Assembly: GCF_002117445.1 (NCBI RefSeq)
Contig: NZ_CP019937.1
Span: 621,501 to 685,500 of the forward strand
DNA from: Ketogulonicigenium robustum
GTDB taxonomy: Bacteria > Pseudomonadota > Alphaproteobacteria > Rhodobacterales > Rhodobacteraceae
Reading direction: 5' to 3'
DNA length: 64,000 bases
Shown here: positions 1-8,190 of the stretch, piece after piece
Numbering within the stretch: position 1 is the stretch's first letter
How the letters are laid out: each line of letters begins with the position of its first letter
The notes under the pieces: model-generated
Told to the model about the DNA's origin: nothing
Database searches by the model: none
What the model saw: the letters and a program-made list of their open reading frames with translations, nothing else
Program-made: the position numbers and the translations under genes

Positions 1-442
1 GACCAGCGCGATCAACCTCAGCCCGCGCTACGATTACCCCGAACAGGGCGGCCCCGTCATGGTCGGCTATAACGCATCGTCCAGCCTGCAACTGCGCGTG
101 CGTGCGCTGGACACGCTGGGGTCGGTGCTGGATAGTGTGGTCGCCGATGGTGCCAATCAGGTCACCGGCGTTTCGTTCGATGTGCAGGATTCCAGCGCCG
201 CTGTTGACGAGGCGCGCCGCAATGCCGTTGCCGACGCCGTCGCCCGCGCCACGCTATATGCCGATGCGGCTGGCGTGACCTTGGGCACGCTGCAAACGCT
301 GAACGAATACGGTAACACCCCGCGCCCCATGCCCATGCCCGAGGCGCGCATGATGGCTATGGCCGCCGATGCGGTCCCCGTCGCGGCGGGCGAGCTGTCG
401 ATTTCGGTCTCGGTCACCATGGTGTATGAAATCGAGAACTGA
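1..442 (+). CDS. SIMPL domain (DUF541) protein, 5' end missing
   Basis: The reading frame is open from the first bases of the window and stops at TGA 440-442, so only about the last 146 residues are present. The visible part has the alternating hydrophobic pattern of SIMPL/DUF541 proteins: a segment around 'SLQLRVRALDTLGSVLD', an Ala-rich helix (DEARRNAVADAVARATLYAD) and a closing beta strand 'ISVSVTMVYEI'. Family members are usually exported, of about 230-240 residues, and of poorly defined, often stress-linked function; the signal peptide would lie outside the window. A Met/Pro-rich loop (PRPMPMPEARMMAMA) precedes the final strand. Family assignment is by motif resemblance; no function is inferred. 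Confidence 0.75.
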   Translation, partial: TSAINLSPRYDYPEQGGPVMVGYNASSSLQLRVRALDTLGSVLDSVVADGANQVTGVSFDVQDSSAAVDEARRNAVADAVARATLYADAAGVTLGTLQTLNEYGNTPRPMPMPEARMMAMAADAVPVAAGELSISVSVTMVYEIEN

Positions 443-465
443 TCCCGGTCAGTGCGGGTTGTGGA

Positions 466-1968
466 TCAGCGGATCCACAACCCCTCGGCCTTGATGCGCT
501 GGCGGTAGCGCTGCTCGTTTCTAGGCGGCTTGTTCTTGTCGAACAGCGCCAGAACCTTGGCGCCTTGGTTCTGGAACACCATCTTGTCGAACGCGGGATA
601 GGTTTTCAGCACGTCGCGGATGGCATCGTCTTTCACGATCCCCTCGAACGCTGCAATAGTCGCCGCATCTTCACGTGCATAAAGCAGGGGCAGGGTGCGA
701 TAGTGGCAGGTGAGCGCGCCGTCGAACCCGTCCATCGCGGGGCCGGGGCGCCCGCCGCCCAGCTTGGCGATGACCAGCGGCAGCGCGACCTGATCCAACC
801 ACGGGTGCAGCGGCTGGATGACAAGCTCCTCGGGGGCATTGTCGCGGATGCCGCAGGCATATTCGCGGAAATAGGCCTCGAACGCGGCGGGGTCGCTGCC
901 GGTAAACCAGCCCGCGTTGAAATAGAGGTAGCGTTCCCAATATTCGTCAGGCTCGCTCAGGTCCAAGGTCGGATCGAAGGGGATGTCGAACTTGTCGTAA
1001 AGCGATTTCCAGATGGCAGTGTAGCCCGGCCAGTACACTTCCTCGACCGGCCATGTCCCCTCGCGCCGCATCGAGGCGGTGGGGCGCGAGAAATCGATTT
1101 GCGCGGTTGATATGTCGCCCAAAATCAGCGTGTCGGTATCGAAAAAGATGAAATTTTCGCCGGCGGGCAGGGCGGACAGCGCCTCAATCTTGTTGCCATA
1201 GGGGTAGCTTTGGCCGAAATCCCGGTTGGTGAACGGTACGATGCGCGCGCCATATGTGTCTGCCAAAATGGCGCGGATCTGCGGGCTGATGCGTGGATCG
1301 CTGTCCCAATGTGACGAAGGCTGCGGCTCGGCTACGATGAAGGCACCGGTGAAATTCGGCGCGTTGCGGCGCAGCGAGGCCGCGAAGACCAGCGCCTCGA
1401 ATTGAAGACGACCGGCCTGCGCGACGATCATAATGTTGAACGGCGCGGGTTTGGCCGCAGCGCGCGGCTTGCTCGCCGGCTTGGCGGCTACCTTTGTCGG
1501 CGCGTTGGGCGTGGTGGCCTTGGCTGTCGCACTTTTGCCCGCCGTCGTTTTGGGAGTAGTGGTTTTAGTGGTCGCGGGCTTTTTGGTGGCAGGCTTTTTC
1601 GGCACAATCGCCGCCTCGGGCGCAACGGGTGCTTTGCGCAGGGTGCGCTTTGCTGGTTCGGTCGTTGTCTGTTCGGCCTTCGCGGCTGCTAAGACGGGCT
1701 GATCCGCGGCGGCTTGGTTAATGACGGGCTGGTCGGGGGTAGGTTGGTTGAGGGTGGTCTCTGCTGCGGCTGCTGCTTCTGGTGCTTCGGTTTTAGGTTT
1801 CTTCAAGGCACGCTCCGCTTGTCGCTGGGCTTTACGATCGGCGCGCTGCTGCTGGTTTACAGCTTTGCGCTGGGCGATTGCCGCCTGTTTCTGGGCTTTG
1901 GTCGCCGGATCACCCACCGGATCGCCTGCTGGGCTGGCCTTTTCATCGGTCTTGTTCGAACGTGTCAT
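466..1968 (-). CDS. glycosyltransferase-like protein with long Ala/Lys/Thr/Pro-rich N-terminal tail
   Basis: The protein has 500 residues from an ATG at 1968, preceded by an AGGA-like site. A frame extension to 2166 would overlap the upstream araC-type gene, so I reject it. Residues 1-175 are low complexity, rich in Ala, Lys, Thr and Pro with repeated KPAT/KTTTPK-type units, resembling histone H1-like bacterial tails. From about residue 177 a globular domain starts ('FNIMIVAQAG') and contains 'FFDTDTLIL' at 275-283, a DxD-type metal/nucleotide-sugar motif typical of GT-A glycosyltransferases. Aromatic-rich segments follow (DEYWERYLYFNAGWF). Enzyme class is inferred from the DTD motif and fold-like pattern only; donor and acceptor are unknown. 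The tail may bind nucleic acid or anionic polymer. Confidence 0.6.
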   Translation of the reverse strand: MTRSNKTDEKASPAGDPVGDPATKAQKQAAIAQRKAVNQQQRADRKAQRQAERALKKPKTEAPEAAAAAETTLNQPTPDQPVINQAAADQPVLAAAKAEQTTTEPAKRTLRKAPVAPEAAIVPKKPATKKPATTKTTTPKTTAGKSATAKATTPNAPTKVAAKPASKPRAAAKPAPFNIMIVAQAGRLQFEALVFAASLRRNAPNFTGAFIVAEPQPSSHWDSDPRISPQIRAILADTYGARIVPFTNRDFGQSYPYGNKIEALSALPAGENFIFFDTDTLILGDISTAQIDFSRPTASMRREGTWPVEEVYWPGYTAIWKSLYDKFDIPFDPTLDLSEPDEYWERYLYFNAGWFTGSDPAAFEAYFREYACGIRDNAPEELVIQPLHPWLDQVALPLVIAKLGGGRPGPAMDGFDGALTCHYRTLPLLYAREDAATIAAFEGIVKDDAIRDVLKTYPAFDKMVFQNQGAKVLALFDKNKPPRNEQRYRQRIKAEGLWIR

Positions 1969-2042
1969 TGCCTGATCCTGTTGCGACTGCCGCACCCAAA
2001 GGATTAGCGGCGTCGCACCAGCCTGGCAAGATTCGTTTGCCT

Positions 2043-3035
2043 TCAAACGGTTGCTGGCTGGGTTGCCTGCCACTGCACAATCGCTTGTGCGCGCGCATCC
2101 GACGGGGCGGTGCCGAACGCCCGCCGGAACTGGCTGGTGAACCATGATGCATCGTTGAAACCGCATTCCAGTGCCAATTTGCTGATGGGAACGCTACGGC
2201 GTTCTGGGTCTACGATCATCGCATGCACCCGTGCCAGCTTGCGCGCATTCACGTAATCGGTAAAGGACACTTTGTCTTTGGCGAACAACGACCGCAGATA
2301 CCGCGCCGAAATACCGTTGAGTGTGGCAATTCGCTCGGCGCTCAGCAGGGGATCGATCAGGTGTTCTTCGATCTTGGCCTTGATGGCCGCAAGCCGACGG
2401 CGCGCTTCCAACCCCGCGTTTTGCGCGGCGAGGCCCATCTGTTCGGCGCTTGTGTTGCAGGCCGCTGCGAACAGCTGCCGCAGCTTGATTTCAAATGCGG
2501 CGCTGTCGACTGGCATGCCCTGATCTGCCAAGCGGTGCAGGCTGCGCGCATGGTGCAAAACCTCTGCCCATTGCGGGGAGAAAGGCAACCTTTGCCGCAG
2601 CAGGGGCGTTGTCGCGGGTGCCAGTTCCAACAGTTTTTGCCACGGGGTCGAGATATACATGATGTGTACGCCGGGGGCATGGTAGTGCACAGTGCCCGGC
2701 CTTTGCATCGGGTCAAGATAGATCCAGCCCGGTGCGCCACGCACATCGGGGCCGGCCCCTTGGTTGATCGTGTATTCACCGCCAAGGCAGATGTGTGCCA
2801 TCACGTCGTCAGGCATCTGCGTGCCCATCGGCAAAGATCGATGGTAAGTCGCTGGGCTGTGCCAAATTTTTGAAACAAGGCTGCCACCCGGTAACTGGGT
2901 GATGCGCGCGCGCGACGTTAACGGCGGGCTGGATTTGTCCAGCGTGGGTCCCCCCATGGGGACGACCAGCTTTTCAAAGGCCGCCGCGCGTTGGCTTTTG
3001 GCAATGCGCGACGTGTCGATGTTGTGTTCCCGCAA
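2043..3035 (-). CDS. AraC family transcriptional regulator
   Basis: The protein has 330 residues. The C-terminal ~95 residues carry the two helix-turn-helix units of AraC/XylS proteins: 'SAERIATLNGISARYLRSLF' for the first and 'ISKLALECGFNDASWFTSQFRRAFGTAPS' for the second, which is the family's best-conserved stretch. The N-terminal ~210 residues resemble the AraC_binding_2 cupin-like ligand domain found in FeaR-type activators ('WHSPATYHRSLP', 'WIYLDPMQRPGTVHYHAPGVHIMYIS'). The start is a TTG at 3035 with a G-rich stretch upstream; no nearby in-frame ATG fits better. Gnd ends 108 bp upstream in the same direction. The ligand and targets cannot be read from sequence. Confidence 0.85.
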   Translation of the reverse strand: MREHNIDTSRIAKSQRAAAFEKLVVPMGGPTLDKSSPPLTSRARITQLPGGSLVSKIWHSPATYHRSLPMGTQMPDDVMAHICLGGEYTINQGAGPDVRGAPGWIYLDPMQRPGTVHYHAPGVHIMYISTPWQKLLELAPATTPLLRQRLPFSPQWAEVLHHARSLHRLADQGMPVDSAAFEIKLRQLFAAACNTSAEQMGLAAQNAGLEARRRLAAIKAKIEEHLIDPLLSAERIATLNGISARYLRSLFAKDKVSFTDYVNARKLARVHAMIVDPERRSVPISKLALECGFNDASWFTSQFRRAFGTAPSDARAQAIVQWQATQPATV

Positions 3036-3142
3036 ATCCGTTGTCCCCCCACCCCGGCGCGTTGTGGCAACAGCAGATAAAAAAACGACTTAAAAGGCAA
3101 GCTTCTTATCTTATTGGAGACAGGGGAACGGATCGCTAAAGA

Positions 3143-4573
3143 TTAGGCCTCGGGCCAGATGTGGTGGAACACACCCTCGCGGTCGAGGCGGCGGAATGTG
3201 TGCGCACCAAAGAAGTCGCGCTGCCCCTGGATCAGGTTGGCGGCGCCGCGACCGCGACGCAGATCGTCGAAGTAGGCCAGAGCCGACGACAGGGCAGGCA
3301 CCGGAACGCCCGCAGCGGCGGCCTTGGCGACGACCTTGCGCAGGGCCACTTGGCCCAGCTTGACGCGTTCGGCAAAGGCGGGCACCAGTAGCAGGTTCTG
3401 CACACTTGCGCCGCCTTCATAGGCTTGCATGATGTCTTGCAGCAGCACCGAGCGGATGATGCAGCCGGCGCGCCAGATGCGGGCAATCTCGCCCATGGGC
3501 AGATTCCAGCCAAACTCCTCGGATGCGGCGGCCAGCACCGTATAGCCCTGCGCGTAGGCCACGATCTTGGCGGTCTCCAGCGCGGATTCTAGCTCGGCGA
3601 TATCGGCGGGGGCGGTGCCGAAAATGGCCGCATCAATCCCCAGATCGCCGTAAACCTCGGCTGCGGCCAGGCGCAGATGACGTGCGGACGAGATACAGCG
3701 GGCGGCGACAGCGGCTTCCAGCGCCGTCGCGCCGATGCCCAATTTTTGCGCCTCGATCACCGACCAGCGGCCAGTGCCTTTTTGGCCTGCCTCGTCAACG
3801 ATCAGGTCGACCAGCGGCTTGCCGGTTTCGGTGTCGACTTCCTTCAGGACGGTCGCGGTAATCTCGACAAGGTAGGACGACAGGCCGCGCGTGTTCCAAT
3901 CGGCGAAAACGTCGCCGATCTGGCCGGCAGGCAGGCCCGAGCCGTCGCGCAGGATGGCGTAAATCTCGGCGATCATCTGCATGTCGGCATATTCGATGCC
4001 GTTGTGGATGGTCTTAACGAAGTGGCCCGCACCATCGGTGCCCAGCCAGTCGATGCAGGGGCTACCGTCGTATTTCGCTGCGATCGGCTCCAGCAAGGGT
4101 TTCAGGCGTTTGAACGCCTCGGCCGAGCCGCCAACCATGATCGACGGGCCATGGCGCGCACCGGATTCGCCGCCCGACACGCCCATGCCGACAAAGTGCA
4201 GGCCGGTGCCGTCATACAATGCATTGCGGCGGCGGGTGTCGTTGAAGTCGGCGTTGCCGGCGTCGATGATGATGTCGCCGTCTTCCAGCAGGGGCTGCAG
4301 TTGGGCCAACTGCTCGTCCACGGCGCTGCCCGCGCTGAGCATCAGCACGATCACGCGCGGGGTGGCAAGGCTGGCCACAAAATCCTGCAGCGTTTCCGAA
4401 GGGTGCAGACGCTCAGCCAGATCGGGGTTTTCGGCCTTCAGTCGCGTCGCTTTTTCATGCGTGCGGTTATAGAGGCCGACATCGAACCCGCCGTTATCGG
4501 CAAAGTTCAGCGCCAGCATCGCGCCCATCACACCAAGACCCAAGACCCCAAGGTCTGCCTTCTTCGTCTGCAT
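3143..4573 (-). CDS. gnd: 6-phosphogluconate dehydrogenase, decarboxylating
   Basis: This enzyme oxidises and decarboxylates 6-phosphogluconate to ribulose 5-phosphate with NADP+ in the oxidative pentose phosphate pathway, in the cytosol. The 476 residues match the usual ~470. Visible are the Rossmann glycine motif 'LGLGVMGAML' (11-20), the substrate loop 'GVSGGESGARHGPSIM' (131-146), and the catalytic block 'KTIHNGIEY' with Lys187, His190, Asn191 and Glu194. The C-terminal all-alpha domain with 'QRDFFGAHTFRR' is complete. It starts at ATG 4573 after AGGAGGATATTGA-type sequence. It stands alone between the GTPase genes and the AraC regulator, all on the minus strand. Confidence 0.97.
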   Translation of the reverse strand: MQTKKADLGVLGLGVMGAMLALNFADNGGFDVGLYNRTHEKATRLKAENPDLAERLHPSETLQDFVASLATPRVIVLMLSAGSAVDEQLAQLQPLLEDGDIIIDAGNADFNDTRRRNALYDGTGLHFVGMGVSGGESGARHGPSIMVGGSAEAFKRLKPLLEPIAAKYDGSPCIDWLGTDGAGHFVKTIHNGIEYADMQMIAEIYAILRDGSGLPAGQIGDVFADWNTRGLSSYLVEITATVLKEVDTETGKPLVDLIVDEAGQKGTGRWSVIEAQKLGIGATALEAAVAARCISSARHLRLAAAEVYGDLGIDAAIFGTAPADIAELESALETAKIVAYAQGYTVLAAASEEFGWNLPMGEIARIWRAGCIIRSVLLQDIMQAYEGGASVQNLLLVPAFAERVKLGQVALRKVVAKAAAAGVPVPALSSALAYFDDLRRGRGAANLIQGQRDFFGAHTFRRLDREGVFHHIWPEA

Positions 4574-4676
4574 TCAATATCCTCCTGCGCGGGGTTGGGC
4601 CTAGCTATATCCAAAATGGACGACTTTTCCAACCGCGCCTTTGGTTAGCGCGATCCAACGCCGACGGCCAGCCGAT

Positions 4677-6293
4677 TTATTCGGGCGGCTTGCCTGTATC
4701 GTCGGGCGGGGGCAGCAGGGCGGGTCCGTCGGTCTTGCTGTCTTTTTTGCCGCGCCCAAAGCCTAGGCGTTCCAGCCCCAGCTTCGTACCCAGCCCCAGC
4801 CCTGCGCCGATGCCGTGCACCGCGCGGCCGATTTCCTGCCGGATCGCGCCGCCTTGGGGCGTCAGACGCACGCGGTTACGCTGCACCATCAACCCCTCGA
4901 TCACGTTGGCCGCAAGGACCTGATGCAGCGTTTCGATGTTCCACTGCGGCGCGGTGCTGCGGACGGGAATGGGCAGCGGCAGCGGCGCGCCGACCGCGTC
5001 TGATAGTTCGTCACCGATGGTGCGCATGGCGGTAGATATCGCGGCGACCGCTTCGGGCGGCAGGGCGACTGCGGTATCGGCGGGCAACAGCGCGTCGACC
5101 CAAGCCGCGACAGGGATCAACGGCGGGCGGCGGCGGGCCTTGTTTTCGTCCAAGGCGGCGAACCAGTCGCGCAGCGCGGCCACGTCCGGCGCGCGCGCGG
5201 GGCGGTTTGCCTTCAGCACCCAAACAACGATGTCGGCTTGAAGCAGGTGGTCGCGGGCGATCTGGCGGGCACGCTCGCTGCCATCCAGACCGGCCAGATC
5301 CAGCAGCGTTGCGGGCACACCGCCCAGCATGGTGGTATAGGCCGTGGCACCGGGGGTGGTGGGCGGCATATCGGTCTCGGCGCGGTTTTCACCCAGCAGT
5401 GCGTTGATGAGCGTCGATTTTCCGGCGCTGACCTGCCCCGCAAAAACCACGCGCAGCGGGGTGTCGGGGCTGGCGATGCGGCTTTCGTCCAGTGCGGCGT
5501 CCTCGCGGCGCAGTTTCAGCAGCTCGGCATCCGAGAATCGCAGATGCCCCGAATACAAGTCGACGGCGGCTTTGGCGACCTCTTGCAACAACACGGTTTG
5601 AACCAGCGATATCGCCTCGCTCGTCAGCATGTTCTGGTGGCCGCCTGCGGCGGCACGGTCGATTTCCTGAATGACGGCCAAGGGCGGGTTGCGCAGCAGG
5701 CGCACCACGCGCCACGCGTTTTGCCCCACATTCCACAGCGCCTGCGCGCGGTCGCGGTTGCGCCACAGCCAGATGATCGATTTCAACGACAAGCTATCGC
5801 TAAAGGGGATGTGCCGCCGCAGGTCGGCTCGAAAGCGCGACGAGACCCGCTCGGTCAGCAAAAGGGCCTCGGGCAGCGTAAAATCCAGCGCGGATTTGCC
5901 TTTTTCACCCGAATGCGCGGCGACGGTTGCAATGACGTCAAACGCCAGTGGCTGCAGGTCTTCCCACGCGGTCGAGGCGCCAAGGCGGGTGGCGATCACC
6001 TCGAGCGCGGCATCATAGGCTTTTTGCGCGCGATCGTCCCATTCGGGGTTGGGCGCGACGCCTGTATCGGCCAGCGCCGCTTTGGCAGTGCGGGCGCGGC
6101 GCGGCCAGCGGCGGATGATCAGCGCGATCAGCGACAGCGCCGCAGAAATTCCGGCGAAATACAGCAGCCAGCCGTGGTCGAACAACCAAAAGAACCCCAG
6201 CACCATTGCTGCGGCCATGGGAATGGCGACCGCACCAATGGCGGCGAGGCGCTCGACACGCAGCAGCCAGCCACGAATAGGGCTACGGCTCAT
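4677..6293 (-). CDS. membrane-anchored P-loop GTPase (first of a coupled pair by position, second transcribed)
   Basis: The protein has 538 residues. Two hydrophobic helices near residues 17-37 and 41-60 anchor the N-terminus, followed by a mostly helical region of ~220 residues. A G domain then shows Walker A 'GQVSAGKS' (286-293), a Thr-rich switch I (PPTTPGATAYTTML) and switch II 'DLAGLDGSE' (332-340). A classical NKxD is not evident; 'VLKANRP' or 'AAWVDALLP' may occupy that place. The C-terminus is charged and Pro-rich. It belongs broadly to the TrmE-Era-EngA-like GTPases (MMR_HSR1). Its ATG overlaps the TGA of the upstream GTPase gene by 4 bp (6290-6293), so translation is probably coupled. 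Biological role is unknown. Confidence 0.75.
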   Translation of the reverse strand: MSRSPIRGWLLRVERLAAIGAVAIPMAAAMVLGFFWLFDHGWLLYFAGISAALSLIALIIRRWPRRARTAKAALADTGVAPNPEWDDRAQKAYDAALEVIATRLGASTAWEDLQPLAFDVIATVAAHSGEKGKSALDFTLPEALLLTERVSSRFRADLRRHIPFSDSLSLKSIIWLWRNRDRAQALWNVGQNAWRVVRLLRNPPLAVIQEIDRAAAGGHQNMLTSEAISLVQTVLLQEVAKAAVDLYSGHLRFSDAELLKLRREDAALDESRIASPDTPLRVVFAGQVSAGKSTLINALLGENRAETDMPPTTPGATAYTTMLGGVPATLLDLAGLDGSERARQIARDHLLQADIVVWVLKANRPARAPDVAALRDWFAALDENKARRRPPLIPVAAWVDALLPADTAVALPPEAVAAISTAMRTIGDELSDAVGAPLPLPIPVRSTAPQWNIETLHQVLAANVIEGLMVQRNRVRLTPQGGAIRQEIGRAVHGIGAGLGLGTKLGLERLGFGRGKKDSKTDGPALLPPPDDTGKPPE

Positions 6294-7336
6294 TTATGAT
6301 CCTTGGGCTGGCGGCGCAGGGCGTCGGCATAGACCGTCCGCAGCGCCTCGGGAGAGGGGGTGGCGCCGTTCATGTGGTGGAACAGAAAGTAGGCAGCCGC
6401 GCGGCCCAAGGCGTAAGTTGTCGCAAAGCTGACAGTGCCGGATGCGGCTGCGACAACGGTTTGGCCGTAGACAGGTATGAATTTGCCCAATTGGCGCAGC
6501 CCGAACAGCGCGGCATAGCGCGCGGCGGTTCCCGCGCCCAGCGCGATGAAAAACCGCATCAGCAAGGCGCGCGACCACTTGGCCCCATATTCGGTGCCCA
6601 GCCAGTTCATCATCGCCAGCTGCGTCCCCGGCACCGAAAGGGCGCCGACGGCCGGAATAATGTCGCTGGTGCCGGCGACGCCTGCGAAGGTCAGAATGCG
6701 CGGGCGCAGCAGCGCGAACTGCGCGGCTTCGGCGTCAGCCGCGCTAGATTTGGCAAGGATGTCTGCTACCTCGGGCAGCAGGGCCGACAGTTTGTCGACC
6801 AAGGTGTTCAGCCCCTCGGCGGTGTACCCGCCCACGGGCAGTTGCGACAGTTCCAGATAGGGCAGGGCGCGGCCGACGGCTTCTTCGTAATCCTGCCGCG
6901 TCAGCGCGATTGCACGGGCGCGGGCGCCGTCTTCTACCAGATCGCCGCCTGTCAGCACCAGCAACACAGGCGATTTGCGTCCGACGCGGCGCAGCACATC
7001 CAGCACCTCGCCCTGAACAGGGTCGTCCAGCCGCGCGACGGCGACAATCATATGCGCGCTGCCCGCCAAAACGGCGACGTCATCGGCGGGGTCGTAGCCG
7101 ACCTCGCCCAAGCCGCGCGTGTCCATGAACCGCATGACCGGCGCATCGGGCGGAAAGTCTAGCGCGCGCGACGTTTTGGTGCAGCTTTGAAACCCGTTGC
7201 CGATGGCCACGTCGCTAAGGCCCGTCAGACTGGCGATCAGGCTGCTTTTGCCGGCGCCGGTTTTGCCCAGCAGCCACAGCGTTGGCACGGGGGCGATCTG
7301 GGGCAGATCGGCGGCGTTTTTCTTGCGGTCGGCCAT
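6290..7336 (-). CDS. GTPase with C-terminal hydrophobic region, coupled to the next GTPase gene
   Basis: The protein has 348 residues from ATG 7336, chosen because an AAAGGGTG site lies just upstream; a 32-residue extension to 7432 lacks this support. Walker A is 'GKTGAGKS' (24-31), switch II is 'DTRGLGE' (72-78), and 'TGGD' (129-132) stands where NKxD is expected. The C-terminal third has hydrophobic helices ('LMRFFIALGAGTAARYAALFG', then 'TVVAAASGTVSFATTYALG'), reminiscent of DUF697/YcjF-type partners. It is the first gene of a two-gene unit with the 538-residue GTPase, with a 4-bp ATGA overlap. The resemblance to YcjX/YcjF-like or Era-like proteins is an inference; the function is unknown. 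Confidence 0.75.
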   Translation of the reverse strand: MADRKKNAADLPQIAPVPTLWLLGKTGAGKSSLIASLTGLSDVAIGNGFQSCTKTSRALDFPPDAPVMRFMDTRGLGEVGYDPADDVAVLAGSAHMIVAVARLDDPVQGEVLDVLRRVGRKSPVLLVLTGGDLVEDGARARAIALTRQDYEEAVGRALPYLELSQLPVGGYTAEGLNTLVDKLSALLPEVADILAKSSAADAEAAQFALLRPRILTFAGVAGTSDIIPAVGALSVPGTQLAMMNWLGTEYGAKWSRALLMRFFIALGAGTAARYAALFGLRQLGKFIPVYGQTVVAAASGTVSFATTYALGRAAAYFLFHHMNGATPSPEALRTVYADALRRQPKDHK

Positions 7337-7630
7337 GATACACCCTTTCACTTGCGGGCCGCCTAGGGCGGCGGCACAGCTAGAAGATAGGCGCTTCTGC
7401 CCCGCCTTCAATGAAAAAACACAGGGAATCACCTGCGGCGCGCCATCCCGTGGGGGCTGGGTATAACCTGCGGCGGCCTGTGCATAACCCTAGGGGAATC
7501 CCCCGCGAACGCAAAATCTTGTGGATATGATTGTGGCTTCTACAAGTTGCGCTTGCCCCGCCCGCACCGCGTCTGACCTTATCATCACAACACCGCCGCC
7601 CCTGATGAAACACTCGCTGCCCGAGGCCCT
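7337..7630. other. divergent intergenic region (294 bp)
   Basis: This stretch separates the minus-strand GTPase unit from the plus-strand ybjN-like gene, so it should hold both promoters; I see no convincing -35/-10 pair. It contains a short GC hairpin at 7358-7372 (GCCGCC, 3-nt loop, GGCGGC) and two near-matches to the DnaA box TGTGGATAA at 7479-7487 and 7520-7528. No credible coding frame is visible. Confidence 0.5.
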
Positions 7631-8122
7631 ATGCCCGTATCCGCCCACCACATATCGCACCCGATCGATCTGGTCGAAGACATCGCCCAGCACCACGCAT
7701 GGGAATTTGATCGCATCACGCGTGACGACATCGCCATGGTGGTCGAGGGGCTGTGGCGGTCCTACACCATCACCCTGTCATGGAGCCCCGAGGACGAGGC
7801 TCTGCGCCTGTTCTGTACGTTTGAAATGGAACCGCCGCCCGCGCGCCTGCCCGCGCTTTACGAGGTTCTGAACCTGATCAACGACCGGTGCTGGGCGGGG
7901 TCGTTCAGTTGGTGGACCGACCACCAGATGATGGCGTTCAAATATGCGCTGTTTTTGGCCGGCGGCCAGCAGCCCTGCACCGCACAGATCGACATGATGA
8001 TCGCCACCGCCATCAGCAACGCCGAGCGGTATTTCCCTGCGCTGCAAATGGCGACATGGGGCGAACTGGCCCCTGCCGAGGCCCTGCGCACCGCCATCAC
8101 CGAGGTGCACGGTCACGCCTGA
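7631..8122 (+). CDS. YbjN domain-containing protein
   Basis: The 163-residue protein has the fold pattern of YbjN/type III secretion chaperone-like proteins: 'YTITLSWSPEDEALRLFCTFEME', then a helix 'LPALYEVLNLINDRCWAGSFSWW', a strand 'MAFKYALFLAGG' and a long C-terminal helix ending in 'RYFPALQMATWG'. In this family the domain is thought to act as a sensor or chaperone-like module; its role in alphaproteobacteria is not established. It lies 68 bp upstream of proC in the same direction, an arrangement I recall as common in Rhodobacterales. The ATG at 7631 follows CCGAGGCCCT, a modest ribosome binding site. Confidence 0.8.
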   Translation: MPVSAHHISHPIDLVEDIAQHHAWEFDRITRDDIAMVVEGLWRSYTITLSWSPEDEALRLFCTFEMEPPPARLPALYEVLNLINDRCWAGSFSWWTDHQMMAFKYALFLAGGQQPCTAQIDMMIATAISNAERYFPALQMATWGELAPAEALRTAITEVHGHA

Positions 8123-8190
8123 CCTTTAGTGCTGGTGCAGGTTCACCCTTGGCGCTAGCCTTCGGCAAAAGACTTTAGCCGGGGGTTGAA

